Shown: positions 1-6,352, numbered from the stretch's first letter. The stretch is DNA of 6,446 nucleotides from OMOG01 sp041485845 (GCA_041485845.1 JBGPKH010000530.1:1-6446); one strand, 5' to 3'. Made by a program: numbers and translations. Notes: a model not told the origin generated them from the sequence alone.

Positions 1-2557
1 CAAAGATCATCGGCAGCCCTACGGCCACGCCGGCGGCGGTCAACAACAGCGCCTCGCGCAGAATCATCCAGAATACGCTCCGCCTCTCGGCTCCCAGCGC
101 CATGCGAATGCCAATCTCGTTTGTCCGGCTTGCGACGCTGTAGGAGAGAATGCCATATAATCCGATGCATCCAAGCAGCAATGCCAACAGCCCGAAGAAG
201 CCCGAGAGCGTGGCCATCAGCCGCTCGCGCAGAATGGTCGATTCGACGATCGAGTGGAAACTCTGAAAGCTAACGGTGATCGCCGGATTGATCTCGTTGA
301 GCACCCGTCGCACCTGCGCGACAATCCCGGACTCGGGCAGGCGCGATCGGATGAGAATCCGTCCGCCCGGCCCCCAATTCGGGTCTTGGGCGGGCGCGGT
401 ATAAGCAATCGGGGTAAACTCTTCACGTAAGTTCGCATTCTTCGTGTCTCGAACCAGGCCGACAATCTCGTAGGCCGTCTCCGGGGAGCCCGCCATGGCC
501 CCAATTCGGAAACGTCGGCCGACGGGATTGGCGCCGGCTACGAACCTACGCGCGAAGGCCTCGTTCACAATCGCCACGTTCGGCGCTCCTGCCCGATCGC
601 GCGCATGGAACTCCCTCCCTGCCAGCAGCCGTATTTCGAGCGTCTGGAAGTAGCCGGGGCCAACCCGGCTGAGGCTTGCTCTTTGCCCCTGCCCCTGCTC
701 GCCCTCCATCCAGACGGTGGTGCCACCTTCAAAATCGCGGAGCGGGATCGCCTGCGTCATCGCAACCGCTTGCACTCCTTGAATCCCACGAATACGTGCG
801 AGCAACTCCTCCTTAAACGGCTGGTAGCGTTCCGGTGGAAGGTTCCGCCGCTGGAAAACCACGCGCGCCGTCAGAACGCCTTCTGACCGGAAGCCCGGGT
901 CCAGGGTCATCAGATTGCCCAGACTGCGCGAGAACAACAGCGCACTCGTCACCAGCACAAGCGAGAGGGCGACCTGTGCCGCCATCAGCGCCCGCCGCCA
1001 GGGGAATCGTTCGCGGCCAGCCGTCATCCCTCGCCCTCCCGCCTTCATCACCGCACTCGGCTCCGTCCGCGTCGCGCGGATCGCTGGCGCCAACCCGAAA
1101 AGCAGACAGGTCAGGAGTGCCACCCCCGCGGCAAAGCCGACCACCCGCCAATCCAGCGCGAGGTCAAGAAAAACCGGATCGGCGCCTGTGCTGAGGTAGG
1201 CAACCAGCAGTCGGCTCAGTGTCCGCGCCAGCCACGCGCCAAGTGCCGCGCCCGCCAGCGCGAGCAATAAATTCTCGGTCAACAACTGGCGAACCAGCCG
1301 TCCGCGGGAAGCTCCTAACGACTGCCGTACGGCGATTTCGCGCTCTCGCGAACTCGCTCTGGCTAACAGCAGGCTGGCGAGATTGGCGCAGGCGATTAAC
1401 AGCACCATCGCGGCAATCGCCAACAACAGCCAAAGGGCTTGCTCATACCTTTCGCGCAACTGGGAAACGCCCGAGCCGGCGGGGATGGCGTTCAGTTTGG
1501 ATCCCAGAAAATCCTTCACCCTGGCGGCAGGATAGTTCGCGGGTAGTGCCGCTTCGAAAACACCTGGCGAGATCCCCCGAGTATGCGCCGTGGCCTGCTC
1601 CAATGTCCAACCCGGTTTCAAACGGCCTATGACCGTGAACCACCACATTGGTCCATCGAGCGCGATCTTATTGCCGCGAACCAGCGGAATAGCGCAGACC
1701 GGCAACGCCAGATCGAAAGACCGCCCCACTTCCATGCCGAAGAAGTTGGCGGATGTAACGCCGATGATGTTGAAGGAGTGATTGGACAACGTGAGAGTGC
1801 GCCCGATGACGTCGGCGCTACCCCCGTATTCCCGCTGCCAGAATCCATGGCCGATCACCAGACCCGGCGCACCGCATCCCATCTGATCTTCTTGAAGTGT
1901 GAACAATCGCCCCATTGCGGGTTGAACACCGAGCGTACTGAAAATGTCGCCTCCGGCATATAGCATCCGCACGTTGCGCACCTCGCCGCCCGGCGCGAGG
2001 TTGACGTCTTCCATGTACCACGCAAAGATCCCGGAGAAGGCTTGTTGCCGCTCCCGGATCTGCTCCCATATCCGATTGGTGACCGTAGGGTACGAGGCAC
2101 TGGTAACGCCGCCAGTCACCCCTCTCGTGTTCTCCATGCGAACTTCCGCCAGTTCATGCGGCGCTTTCACCGGCAGCATGCGGAGCCGCACCGCGTCGAT
2201 CAACTGAAAGATCGCCGTGTTCGCGCCGATGCCGAGCGCGAGCGACATCACCGCCATCGTAGTGAACACGGGAGCGCGCTGGAGTTGGCGCACGCCGTAC
2301 TGCATATCCCGCCACATCGAATCGAGCTCGGGGACAATCTGCATATCTCTCTGCCTCTCTCTCAGTGAGGTGATGTTGCCGAACTGACGCCGCGCAACTG
2401 CCGCGGCCTCGTCCGGACTCATTCCTTGTCGGACATACCGCTCCGTCAGCAGGCTCAGGTGGGTCTCGATTTCACCGGACTCCTCCTCCGGCGTTCGACC
2501 GCGGAGCAGTCCTTGGAGTTTCGCTGTGAATACTCGAAACCACGACAAGATCGTCAT
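1..2557 (-). CDS. ADOP-type duplicated ABC transporter permease (MacB/FtsX-like), 3' end beyond window
   Basis: Translating the minus strand from the ATG at 2557-2555 gives 852 codons without a stop up to the window edge. Residues about 24-72 form the helical permease prefix typical of ADOP proteins, ending GMSPDEAAAVARRQFGN. A first membrane segment follows at about 97-119 with the motif LALGIGANTAIF, then an extracytoplasmic MacB-type domain. Membrane segments at about 372-398, 427-447, 466-490 and 515-540 and a second extracytoplasmic domain come next. A segment at 781-805 and the conserved EIGIRMALGA (about 812-821) follow, and the seventh segment is cut by the edge. Two MacB-like halves make this the duplicated family. 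By comparison with relatives about 50 residues, including the eighth segment and a PARRA-type tail, should be missing. The start overlaps the PadR stop (ATGA), with GGAAGGG five bases upstream, so the start is well supported. The family usually lacks an adjacent ATPase, and none is seen here. Substrate unknown; the MacB likeness suggests export or envelope work. Confidence 0.95.
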   Translation of the reverse strand, partial: MTILSWFRVFTAKLQGLLRGRTPEEESGEIETHLSLLTERYVRQGMSPDEAAAVARRQFGNITSLRERQRDMQIVPELDSMWRDMQYGVRQLQRAPVFTTMAVMSLALGIGANTAIFQLIDAVRLRMLPVKAPHELAEVRMENTRGVTGGVTSASYPTVTNRIWEQIRERQQAFSGIFAWYMEDVNLAPGGEVRNVRMLYAGGDIFSTLGVQPAMGRLFTLQEDQMGCGAPGLVIGHGFWQREYGGSADVIGRTLTLSNHSFNIIGVTSANFFGMEVGRSFDLALPVCAIPLVRGNKIALDGPMWWFTVIGRLKPGWTLEQATAHTRGISPGVFEAALPANYPAARVKDFLGSKLNAIPAGSGVSQLRERYEQALWLLLAIAAMVLLIACANLASLLLARASSREREIAVRQSLGASRGRLVRQLLTENLLLALAGAALGAWLARTLSRLLVAYLSTGADPVFLDLALDWRVVGFAAGVALLTCLLFGLAPAIRATRTEPSAVMKAGGRGMTAGRERFPWRRALMAAQVALSLVLVTSALLFSRSLGNLMTLDPGFRSEGVLTARVVFQRRNLPPERYQPFKEELLARIRGIQGVQAVAMTQAIPLRDFEGGTTVWMEGEQGQGQRASLSRVGPGYFQTLEIRLLAGREFHARDRAGAPNVAIVNEAFARRFVAGANPVGRRFRIGAMAGSPETAYEIVGLVRDTKNANLREEFTPIAYTAPAQDPNWGPGGRILIRSRLPESGIVAQVRRVLNEINPAITVSFQSFHSIVESTILRERLMATLSGFFGLLALLLGCIGLYGILSYSVASRTNEIGIRMALGAERRSVFWMILREALLLTAAGVAVGLPMIF

Positions 2558-2913
2558 CGCTGCCCTTCCAGTCGCAGTACCCGGCCGATGACTCCCGAAA
2601 TGCGTTCCCACTTCTCGGTCTCGCGGGCCAACTGTTTCAGCCCTGCTTTACAGATCGAGTAGAACTTGGCCTTGCGGCCATTTTCGGACGTACCCCAGTC
2701 GGCCTTGATCCACCCTCGTTGCTGTAGCCGAAGCAGCGAGGTGTACACGGTGCCTTCGTTCAGTTTCAGAACTTCCTCGCTCACCTGCTCAATGCGGCGC
2801 GCGATGCCGTATCCATGTTGAGGCCCCAACGCCTGAAGGGTCTTCATGATCATCAGGTCAAGCGTGCCCTGCAGAACTTCCGATTTCTCCGCTCTATCGC
2901 TTCCTTTGGTCAT
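2554..2913 (-). CDS. PadR-family transcriptional regulator, acidobacterial type
   Basis: This 119-residue cytoplasmic DNA-binding protein has the full PadR plan. An N-terminal helix holds LQGTLDLMIMKTL (about 14-26). The HGYGIARRIEQ helix spans 33-43, and the recognition helix region GTVYTSLLRLQQRGWI spans about 54-69. The wing contains KAKFYSICKAG (81-91), and a C-terminal helix includes LARETEKWERISGVI (95-109). Its length matches the short acidobacterial PadR subgroup that accompanies ADOP permeases. PadR proteins act as dimeric repressors released by small ligands; the target here is inferred to be its own operon. Many relatives read GSLYPAL where this one reads GTVYTSL, so the recognition surface may differ. 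No Shine-Dalgarno sequence precedes the ATG, but a promoter sits so close that the message is probably leaderless. The stop codon overlaps the permease start by four bases. Confidence 0.95.
   Translation of the reverse strand: MTKGSDRAEKSEVLQGTLDLMIMKTLQALGPQHGYGIARRIEQVSEEVLKLNEGTVYTSLLRLQQRGWIKADWGTSENGRKAKFYSICKAGLKQLARETEKWERISGVIGRVLRLEGQR
2563..2569 (-). promoter_or_regulatory. Ribosome binding site of the minus-strand permease, inside padR
   Basis: On the minus strand GGAAGGG lies five bases before the permease ATG, within the last codons of padR. With the ATGA stop/start overlap it fixes the permease start and indicates translational coupling of regulator and permease. Confidence 0.6.
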
Positions 2914-2920
2914 TGCAAAT

Positions 2921-2949
2921 AAGATAACACGCCCCCTTTGGAATGTCCA
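2921..2949 (-). promoter_or_regulatory. Promoter of the padR-permease operon, extended -10, probably leaderless
   Basis: On the minus strand TGGACA (2949-2944) matches TTGACA at five of six positions. A 17-base spacer follows, then TATCTT (2926-2921), which matches TATAAT at four of six and is preceded by TG plus one base, an extended -10. Only seven bases separate the -10 box from the padR ATG, placing the start of transcription at or one base before the A of the ATG. This agrees with the lack of a ribosome binding site. Confidence 0.6.
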
Positions 2950-2950
2950 A
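2938..2950. promoter_or_regulatory. Palindrome over the -35 box, candidate PadR operator
   Basis: TTGGA and TCCAA form a perfect 5-bp inverted repeat around ATG. After one mismatch on each side, further C-G pairs (2935-2936 with 2952-2953) extend it. It covers the predicted -35 box of the padR promoter, where a bound dimer would block RNA polymerase. That PadR binds here is inference from position and symmetry. Confidence 0.4.
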
Positions 2951-3254
2951 TGGAGAGGGACGAAAATCGTTCATCGAACCTCCGGAACGACGCGGCCCGC
3001 GAGACTTCGGCCGCTGAAATTAAGGTTATGACGAAATGCGCAGGGATCCGTTAGGATACTACCGCGCTGACGGCACTACTGCCTCCTGGGGTCCGATACA
3101 GGTCTTCGCTGGATAAGCTTCGGGAACTGAGCGCGGGTGTTCCCTGGCGCCCCTTCCGGCCCTCCTGCTTTCCCGCCGCCAGGCGGGCCGGATCTGGCGG
3201 CAAAATCAGCCAAAGTTCTTGCAACCGGCGCTGTCGAATAGCGTATTAGCTACC
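2951..3254. other. Intergenic region between divergent transcription units
   Basis: No gene is supported in these 304 bases. Small reading frames here have no family resemblance and overlap the promoter region or the padR start. The stretch holds GTTC/GAAC half-sites around 2967-2990 (TCGTTC and GAACGA, 12 bases apart, and GTTC-ATC-GAAC inside them) and GC-rich inverted repeats at 3172-3201. No convincing promoter for the plus-strand permease could be recognised; TTGCAA at 3219-3224 is a weak -35 candidate without a well-spaced -10. Confidence 0.6.
3172..3201. repeat. Overlapping GC-rich inverted repeats upstream of the plus-strand permease
   Basis: Two mutually exclusive stems can form. CCCGCC (3172-3177) pairs with GGCGGG (3182-3187) across the loop GCCA. 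GCCGCCAG (3175-3182) pairs with CTGGCGGC (3194-3201) across 11 bases. Both are perfect. No T-run follows on either strand, so they are not an intrinsic terminator. They lie 53 bases before the preferred start codon and may be in the leader of that gene. Confidence 0.5.
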
Positions 3255-5720
3255 ATGGGATCCGCCTTCCGCAACCTCCGGCACGCCGTCCGCTCGCTTA
3301 TGGGCGATAAGGGATTCACCGTCACGGTGGTCCTGACCATTGCGGTTTGTATCGCCGCGAACACTGCCACCTTCGCGGTGGTGAACTCGGTGTTGCTGCG
3401 GCCGCTCCCGGTGCCGGACGCGCGTTCCGTCCTGCTGATGGCGAATCGCTACCCGAAGGCGGGCGCCGATTTCGGCTACAACAGCGCCTCGGGCGACTAC
3501 TACGACCGCCTTCGCGACGTCCACGTTTTCTCGGAGCAGGCGCTATTCCGCACCACCGGCCGAACGCTCGAGATCCAAGGTACGCCGCAGCGCGTAACCG
3601 GCATGCTGGCTACGCCTTCACTGTTCCGTCTGCTGCGCGTATCACCCGCTTACGGCCGCGCCTTTTCCGATACCGAGGGCGAGCCCGGCGCCGACCAGAA
3701 GGCCATTCTGAGCGACGGCCTGAGCCGGCAGCTCTTCGGGAGCCCGGAGGCGGCACTCGGTCGCGACGTCCGCATGAGCGGGCAGCCATTCACCGTAGTG
3801 GGTGTGATGCCTGCGGGCTTCAACTTCATCGACCCCGATGTCCGCCTCTGGGTGCCGGCGGCGTTCACTCCGAAACAGCGGGAGGTACGCCACTCCAATA
3901 ACTGGCAGAGCATCGGACGGCTCAAGCCGGGCGCCACGCTCCAGCAGGCGCAGGCCCAGGTGGACGCACTTAACCGAGCCAATCTCGACCGGTTCCCGAG
4001 TTTCAAGGAACTCCTGATCAACGCGGGCTTCCACACCCTGGTTGTGCCGCTGGAAGACATGCTGGTGAAGGAGGTCCGGGGAGCGCTTTACCTGCTCTGG
4101 GGAGGAGCGGCGTTCGTGATGCTGATCGGCGCGGTGAATGTCGCGAACCTGGTGCTGGCGCGCGCCACGCTGCGGCGCAAGGAGTTCGCCACCCGCATGG
4201 CATTGGGCGCCGGGGCTGGCCGTCTGATACGCCAGTTAGTGATGGAGAGCATTCTGGTGGCCCTGGCCGGCGGCGCTGCGGGGGCCGCGCTGGGCACGGG
4301 ATTGTTGCACGCTCTGGCACACAGCGGGATCGAAACGCTTCCGCGCGCGGGCGAGGTCCGCGTGGATGGCATGGTGGTGCTGGCGATGCTGGTGACGGCG
4401 GCGCTGGTCGGGATTGTAATTGGGCTGATTCCCTCGGTGCAGGTGATAAGGGCGCGGGTCAATGAAGTGCTCCGCGAAGAGAGCCGCTCGGGCACCGGCG
4501 GGCGGCGGGCGCGCCGCGTGCGGCAGGTCCTGGTCGTGGCGCAGGTCGGGTTGGCCTTCGTGCTGCTGGCCGGAGCGGGATTGGTCCTGGCGAGCTTCCG
4601 CCAGTTGCTGCGCGTCGACCCTGGATTCGATGTCAATGGCGTGGTGACGGCTTCCACCAGCGTGCCGCAGTCGCTATATCCCAAAGACGCTGACGCGAGC
4701 GCGCTGATGGACCGTGCGCTCGAGGCCATCCGCACGATTCCCGGTGTGAGCGCGGCCGGTGCGACCACCACCATCCCATGGGGTGGCAACCATAGCGACA
4801 GTGTGATTCTGGCGGAAGGCTACTCCATGAAACCGGGAGAGTCGCTGATTTCGCCCGAACAGGTGACGGTTACGCCGGGCTACTTCGAGGCCATGCATAT
4901 CGCGATGGTGGCGGGGCGCCGGTTTGACGGGCGCGACCTCGAATCCGCCCCCGGAGCCATCATCGTGGACGAGCGGCTGGCGAACCACTTCTGGCCAGCT
5001 CGCAACCCGATCGGCCGGCGCATGTACCTTCCGCAGGACATCAAGAACCTCCTGAAGACGGACGAGCACACGCACTGGATGACCGTGGTGGGGGTTATCC
5101 GCCCCGTCCACACGGCGGACGTGGAAGGCAACGGCAGTCCGGTGGGTGCTTATTACATGCCCTACGCACAGAACGTCCAGCGGGGATACGCGCTGGCGGT
5201 CAAGACTTCCGGCGACACCGGCCCGATCCTGCGTGCCGTGCGCGCCCGGTTCGCGGCTATCGCGCCCAGCCTGGCGTTGTTCGATGTACACACCATGGAG
5301 GAGCGCGGCGACCTGGCGCTGGCGTCGCGACGGGCCTCGCTGACGCTGGCCATGTTCTTCGGCTGCCTGGCTCTTTTCCTCTCGGGCGTCGGCATCTACG
5401 GCGTGTTGGCGTACCTCGTGACGCAGCGTCAGCGCGAGATCGGGATCCGCGCCGCGCTGGGATGTACCGTGGGCGGCGTGGTGAAGCTGGTGGTCGGCGA
5501 AGCGCTGTGGCTGCTGGGCGCCGGCCTGTTACTTGGCGTGGCAGGTTCGGTAGCGCTACGCTCGGTGGTGGCGGGCCAGCTCTACGGCGTGAAACCGCTC
5601 GACCCGGTGGTGATGTCGGCGGTGATCCTTACGCTGGCGGTTGTCGGCCTGGCGGCGTGCGCGCTGCCGGCCCGCCGGGCCACGCGCGTGGACCCAGTGA
5701 TAGTGTTGCGGGAGCAGTAA
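3255..5720 (+). CDS. ADOP-type duplicated ABC transporter permease (MacB/FtsX-like), complete, without prefix domain
   Basis: Counting from the ATG at 3255, the protein has 821 residues. The first membrane segment (about 21-46) is followed by a large MacB-type extracytoplasmic domain to about 275. Three segments come next (277-302, 332-355, 373-394), with the cytoplasmic coupling motif EFATRMALGA at 310-319. The second half repeats the plan: a segment at 424-448, an extracytoplasmic domain to about 690, segments at 696-722, 742-766 and 783-805, the motif REIGIRAALGC starting near 727, and the tail PARRATRVDPVIVLREQ. Two halves of four segments define the duplicated family. A TTG at 3219 would add 12 residues; ATG is preferred because family similarity begins with FRNLRHAV just after it. 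Neither start has a clear ribosome binding site. Unlike the minus-strand permease it lacks the N-terminal prefix, and no PadR gene shares its orientation upstream. The usual LGIGANTAIF motif reads VCIAANTATF. Substrate and partner ATPase unknown. Confidence 0.95.
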   Translation: MGSAFRNLRHAVRSLMGDKGFTVTVVLTIAVCIAANTATFAVVNSVLLRPLPVPDARSVLLMANRYPKAGADFGYNSASGDYYDRLRDVHVFSEQALFRTTGRTLEIQGTPQRVTGMLATPSLFRLLRVSPAYGRAFSDTEGEPGADQKAILSDGLSRQLFGSPEAALGRDVRMSGQPFTVVGVMPAGFNFIDPDVRLWVPAAFTPKQREVRHSNNWQSIGRLKPGATLQQAQAQVDALNRANLDRFPSFKELLINAGFHTLVVPLEDMLVKEVRGALYLLWGGAAFVMLIGAVNVANLVLARATLRRKEFATRMALGAGAGRLIRQLVMESILVALAGGAAGAALGTGLLHALAHSGIETLPRAGEVRVDGMVVLAMLVTAALVGIVIGLIPSVQVIRARVNEVLREESRSGTGGRRARRVRQVLVVAQVGLAFVLLAGAGLVLASFRQLLRVDPGFDVNGVVTASTSVPQSLYPKDADASALMDRALEAIRTIPGVSAAGATTTIPWGGNHSDSVILAEGYSMKPGESLISPEQVTVTPGYFEAMHIAMVAGRRFDGRDLESAPGAIIVDERLANHFWPARNPIGRRMYLPQDIKNLLKTDEHTHWMTVVGVIRPVHTADVEGNGSPVGAYYMPYAQNVQRGYALAVKTSGDTGPILRAVRARFAAIAPSLALFDVHTMEERGDLALASRRASLTLAMFFGCLALFLSGVGIYGVLAYLVTQRQREIGIRAALGCTVGGVVKLVVGEALWLLGAGLLLGVAGSVALRSVVAGQLYGVKPLDPVVMSAVILTLAVVGLAACALPARRATRVDPVIVLREQ

Positions 5721-5733
5721 GAGCCGGCGGCTC
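5721..5733 (+). repeat. Small hairpin directly after the permease stop codon
   Basis: GAGCC and GGCTC form a 5-bp stem around GGC, starting on the base after TAA. No T-run follows, so an intrinsic terminator is not shown. It may only protect the 3' end of the message or be chance in GC-rich DNA. Confidence 0.3.
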
Positions 5734-5844
5734 AGCCGTTCGTGCAGCTAGGCCGCGAGCTTCAGGTGCTGGGCGGATAGCTACCGATGTCCGTTAACGC
5801 CCTCAATAAGGCCGATTGCTGGTGCATATATGGCCGTACCGGCG

Positions 5845-5859
5845 CCACTTTCGGAGTGG
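5845..5859. repeat. Short hairpin CCACT-TTCGG-AGTGG
   Basis: A perfect 5-bp stem with the five-base loop TTCGG opens the cluster of inverted repeats. On its own it could be chance; it is listed because larger stems follow at once. Confidence 0.35.
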
Positions 5860-5877
5860 GCGACGCTCCTGGAGTTG

Positions 5878-5918
5878 AGCGGCTTCGTTCTACACTACAG
5901 CGTTTGAACGAAGCCGCT
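5878..5918. repeat. Perfect 13-bp hairpin with 15-base loop
   Basis: AGCGGCTTCGTTC (5878-5890) is the exact reverse complement of GAACGAAGCCGCT (5906-5918). A stem of this length without mismatch is unlikely by chance. No T-run follows on either strand, so it is not a plain terminator. Its right arm also matches a second partner at 6059-6075. Confidence 0.8.
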
Positions 5919-6075
5919 GGCACGGCGGACGCTGACGCGTTATGTCATTTGGCAGGGCAACTGCGATGTGGCGGCTCAAACGACGCGTAGCACGTTGCCG
6001 CATTACGTATCACGATTCCGATTGAATACCCAATAGGCAATTGCCCTGCCAAATCCCGGGCGGCTTCCTTCAAAC
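5901..6075. repeat. Outer inverted repeat nested around the 14-bp repeat
   Basis: CGTTTGAACGAAGCCGC (5901-5917) is the reverse complement of GCGGCTTCCTTCAAACG (6059-6075) with one mismatch in 17. The pair encloses the 14-bp repeat in the same nested order, with 29 bases between outer and inner arms on the left and four on the right. The right copy is therefore also a direct repeat (11 of 12) of 5879-5890. Confidence 0.7.
5947..6054. repeat. Perfect 14-bp inverted repeat enclosing 80 bases
   Basis: ATTTGGCAGGGCAA (5947-5960) and TTGCCCTGCCAAAT (6041-6054) are exact reverse complements. The 108-base unit has the size and form of a tiny element with terminal inverted repeats, but the flanking bases (left GTTATGTC, right CCCGGGCG) show no target-site duplication. 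It could equally be the closing stem of a structured RNA. Confidence 0.8.
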
Positions 6076-6154
6076 GTCTCTATCCGAAGTGACCGGCGCT
6101 CCGGATCCAGCCCTTCCCCCAGCACTTACTCGCCGGGTCACTCCAGATAGAGTC
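6076..6154. repeat. Long imperfect hairpin, 23/24-base arms
   Basis: Bases 6076-6098 and the reverse complement of 6131-6154 agree at 20 positions, with three mismatches and one bulged base. Shared blocks include CTCTATC and GTGACC. The loop is 32 bases. The left arm begins directly after the outer repeat ending at 6075, so the stems adjoin. Confidence 0.65.
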
Positions 6155-6234
6155 CTAGCGTTACCCGAGATCTATACAGCAAAAACCTCTACGGATTGGC
6201 CTCCGTCCTTGCTCTCAGCCGCCCAACTGAGGCA

Positions 6235-6248
6235 TACTGATGTCAGTA
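6235..6248. promoter_or_regulatory. Palindromic operator candidate before the broken padR gene
   Basis: TACTGA and TCAGTA form a perfect inverted repeat around TG, 17 bases before the likely start codon of the padR fragment. It overlaps a possible -10 box CATACT (6233-6238), which has a weak -35 TTGCTC (6209-6214) 18 bases upstream. The position suits an autoregulatory PadR site. It differs in sequence from the palindrome before the intact padR gene. Confidence 0.45.
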
Positions 6249-6251
6249 ACT

Positions 6252-6256
6252 GAGGG
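6252..6256 (+). promoter_or_regulatory. Ribosome binding site of the broken padR gene
   Basis: GAGGG lies nine bases before the ATG at 6266, a suitable distance. It is too close to the in-frame ATG at 6260, which favours 6266 as the original start. Confidence 0.5.
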
Positions 6257-6265
6257 AAGATGGAT

Positions 6266-6352
6266 ATGAGCAAGCCGAAGGACCTCGTGCAGGGTACCTT
6301 GGACCTTCTGATTTTGACGATCGTCGACCTAGCCCGACTTTCGCGAATCTGA
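6266..6352 (+). pseudogene. N-terminal fragment of a second PadR-family regulator
   Basis: The frame from ATG 6266 reads MSKPKDLVQGTLDLLIL, the characteristic start of acidobacterial PadR regulators and close to the same segment of the intact PadR in this window. After about residue 17 the similarity ends: the expected HGYGIA helix is absent, 11 unrelated residues follow, and a TGA stops the frame at residue 28. A functional PadR of this group has about 110-120 residues, so this is a broken gene whose DNA-binding domain is lost. No PadR continuation is visible in the other plus frames to the window end. The break near 6320 may mark a deletion or the left end of an inserted element, with the rest of the gene beyond the window. 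The intact promoter-proximal signals suggest the damage is fairly recent. Confidence 0.75.

Larger units (their letters stand above)
5734..6234. other. Gene-free region rich in inverted repeats
   Basis: No reading frame here resembles a known protein. The longest, a plus-strand frame at 5787-5990, runs through the inverted repeats and has no ribosome binding site. Instead there is a cluster of stems at 5845-5859, 5878-5918, 5947-6054 and 6076-6154, listed separately. The cluster could be a small non-autonomous mobile element, the remains of one, or a structured RNA. Bases 6155-6234 show only the minor hairpin CTCAG/CTGAG (6214-6218 with 6227-6231). Confidence 0.6.

Noticed and set aside
1..2557. 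Frameshifted or decayed minus-strand permease
   Set aside because: Only short fragments show up as closed frames, but direct translation from 2557 is open for 852 codons; the stop simply lies beyond the window.
2846..3031. Small plus-strand gene over the padR start and promoter
   Set aside because: It is antisense to the conserved padR start and its promoter, has no ribosome binding site and resembles no known family.
4088..4789. Long minus-strand frame of 233 codons inside the plus-strand permease
   Set aside because: It is a shadow of the GC-rich permease gene: its composition is typical of antisense frames and no domain is seen.
5721..5760. Intrinsic terminator of the plus-strand permease
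   Set aside because: The 5-bp hairpin after the stop codon is not followed by a T-run.
5787..5990. Plus-strand frame of 67 codons starting ATG
   Set aside because: No family resemblance or ribosome binding site, and it runs through the perfect inverted repeats, which explain its sequence better than coding does.
5860..5990. Integron attC-like recombination site
   Set aside because: Pieces such as GGAGTTGAGCGGC and GCGTTATGTC recall attC ends, but the paired core sites GTTRRRY and RYYYAAC are not present in the right arrangement, and no integrase or cassette is seen.
6041..6253. Plus-strand frame of 70 codons starting TTG
   Set aside because: It begins inside an inverted-repeat arm, has no ribosome binding site, spans the long hairpin and resembles no known protein.
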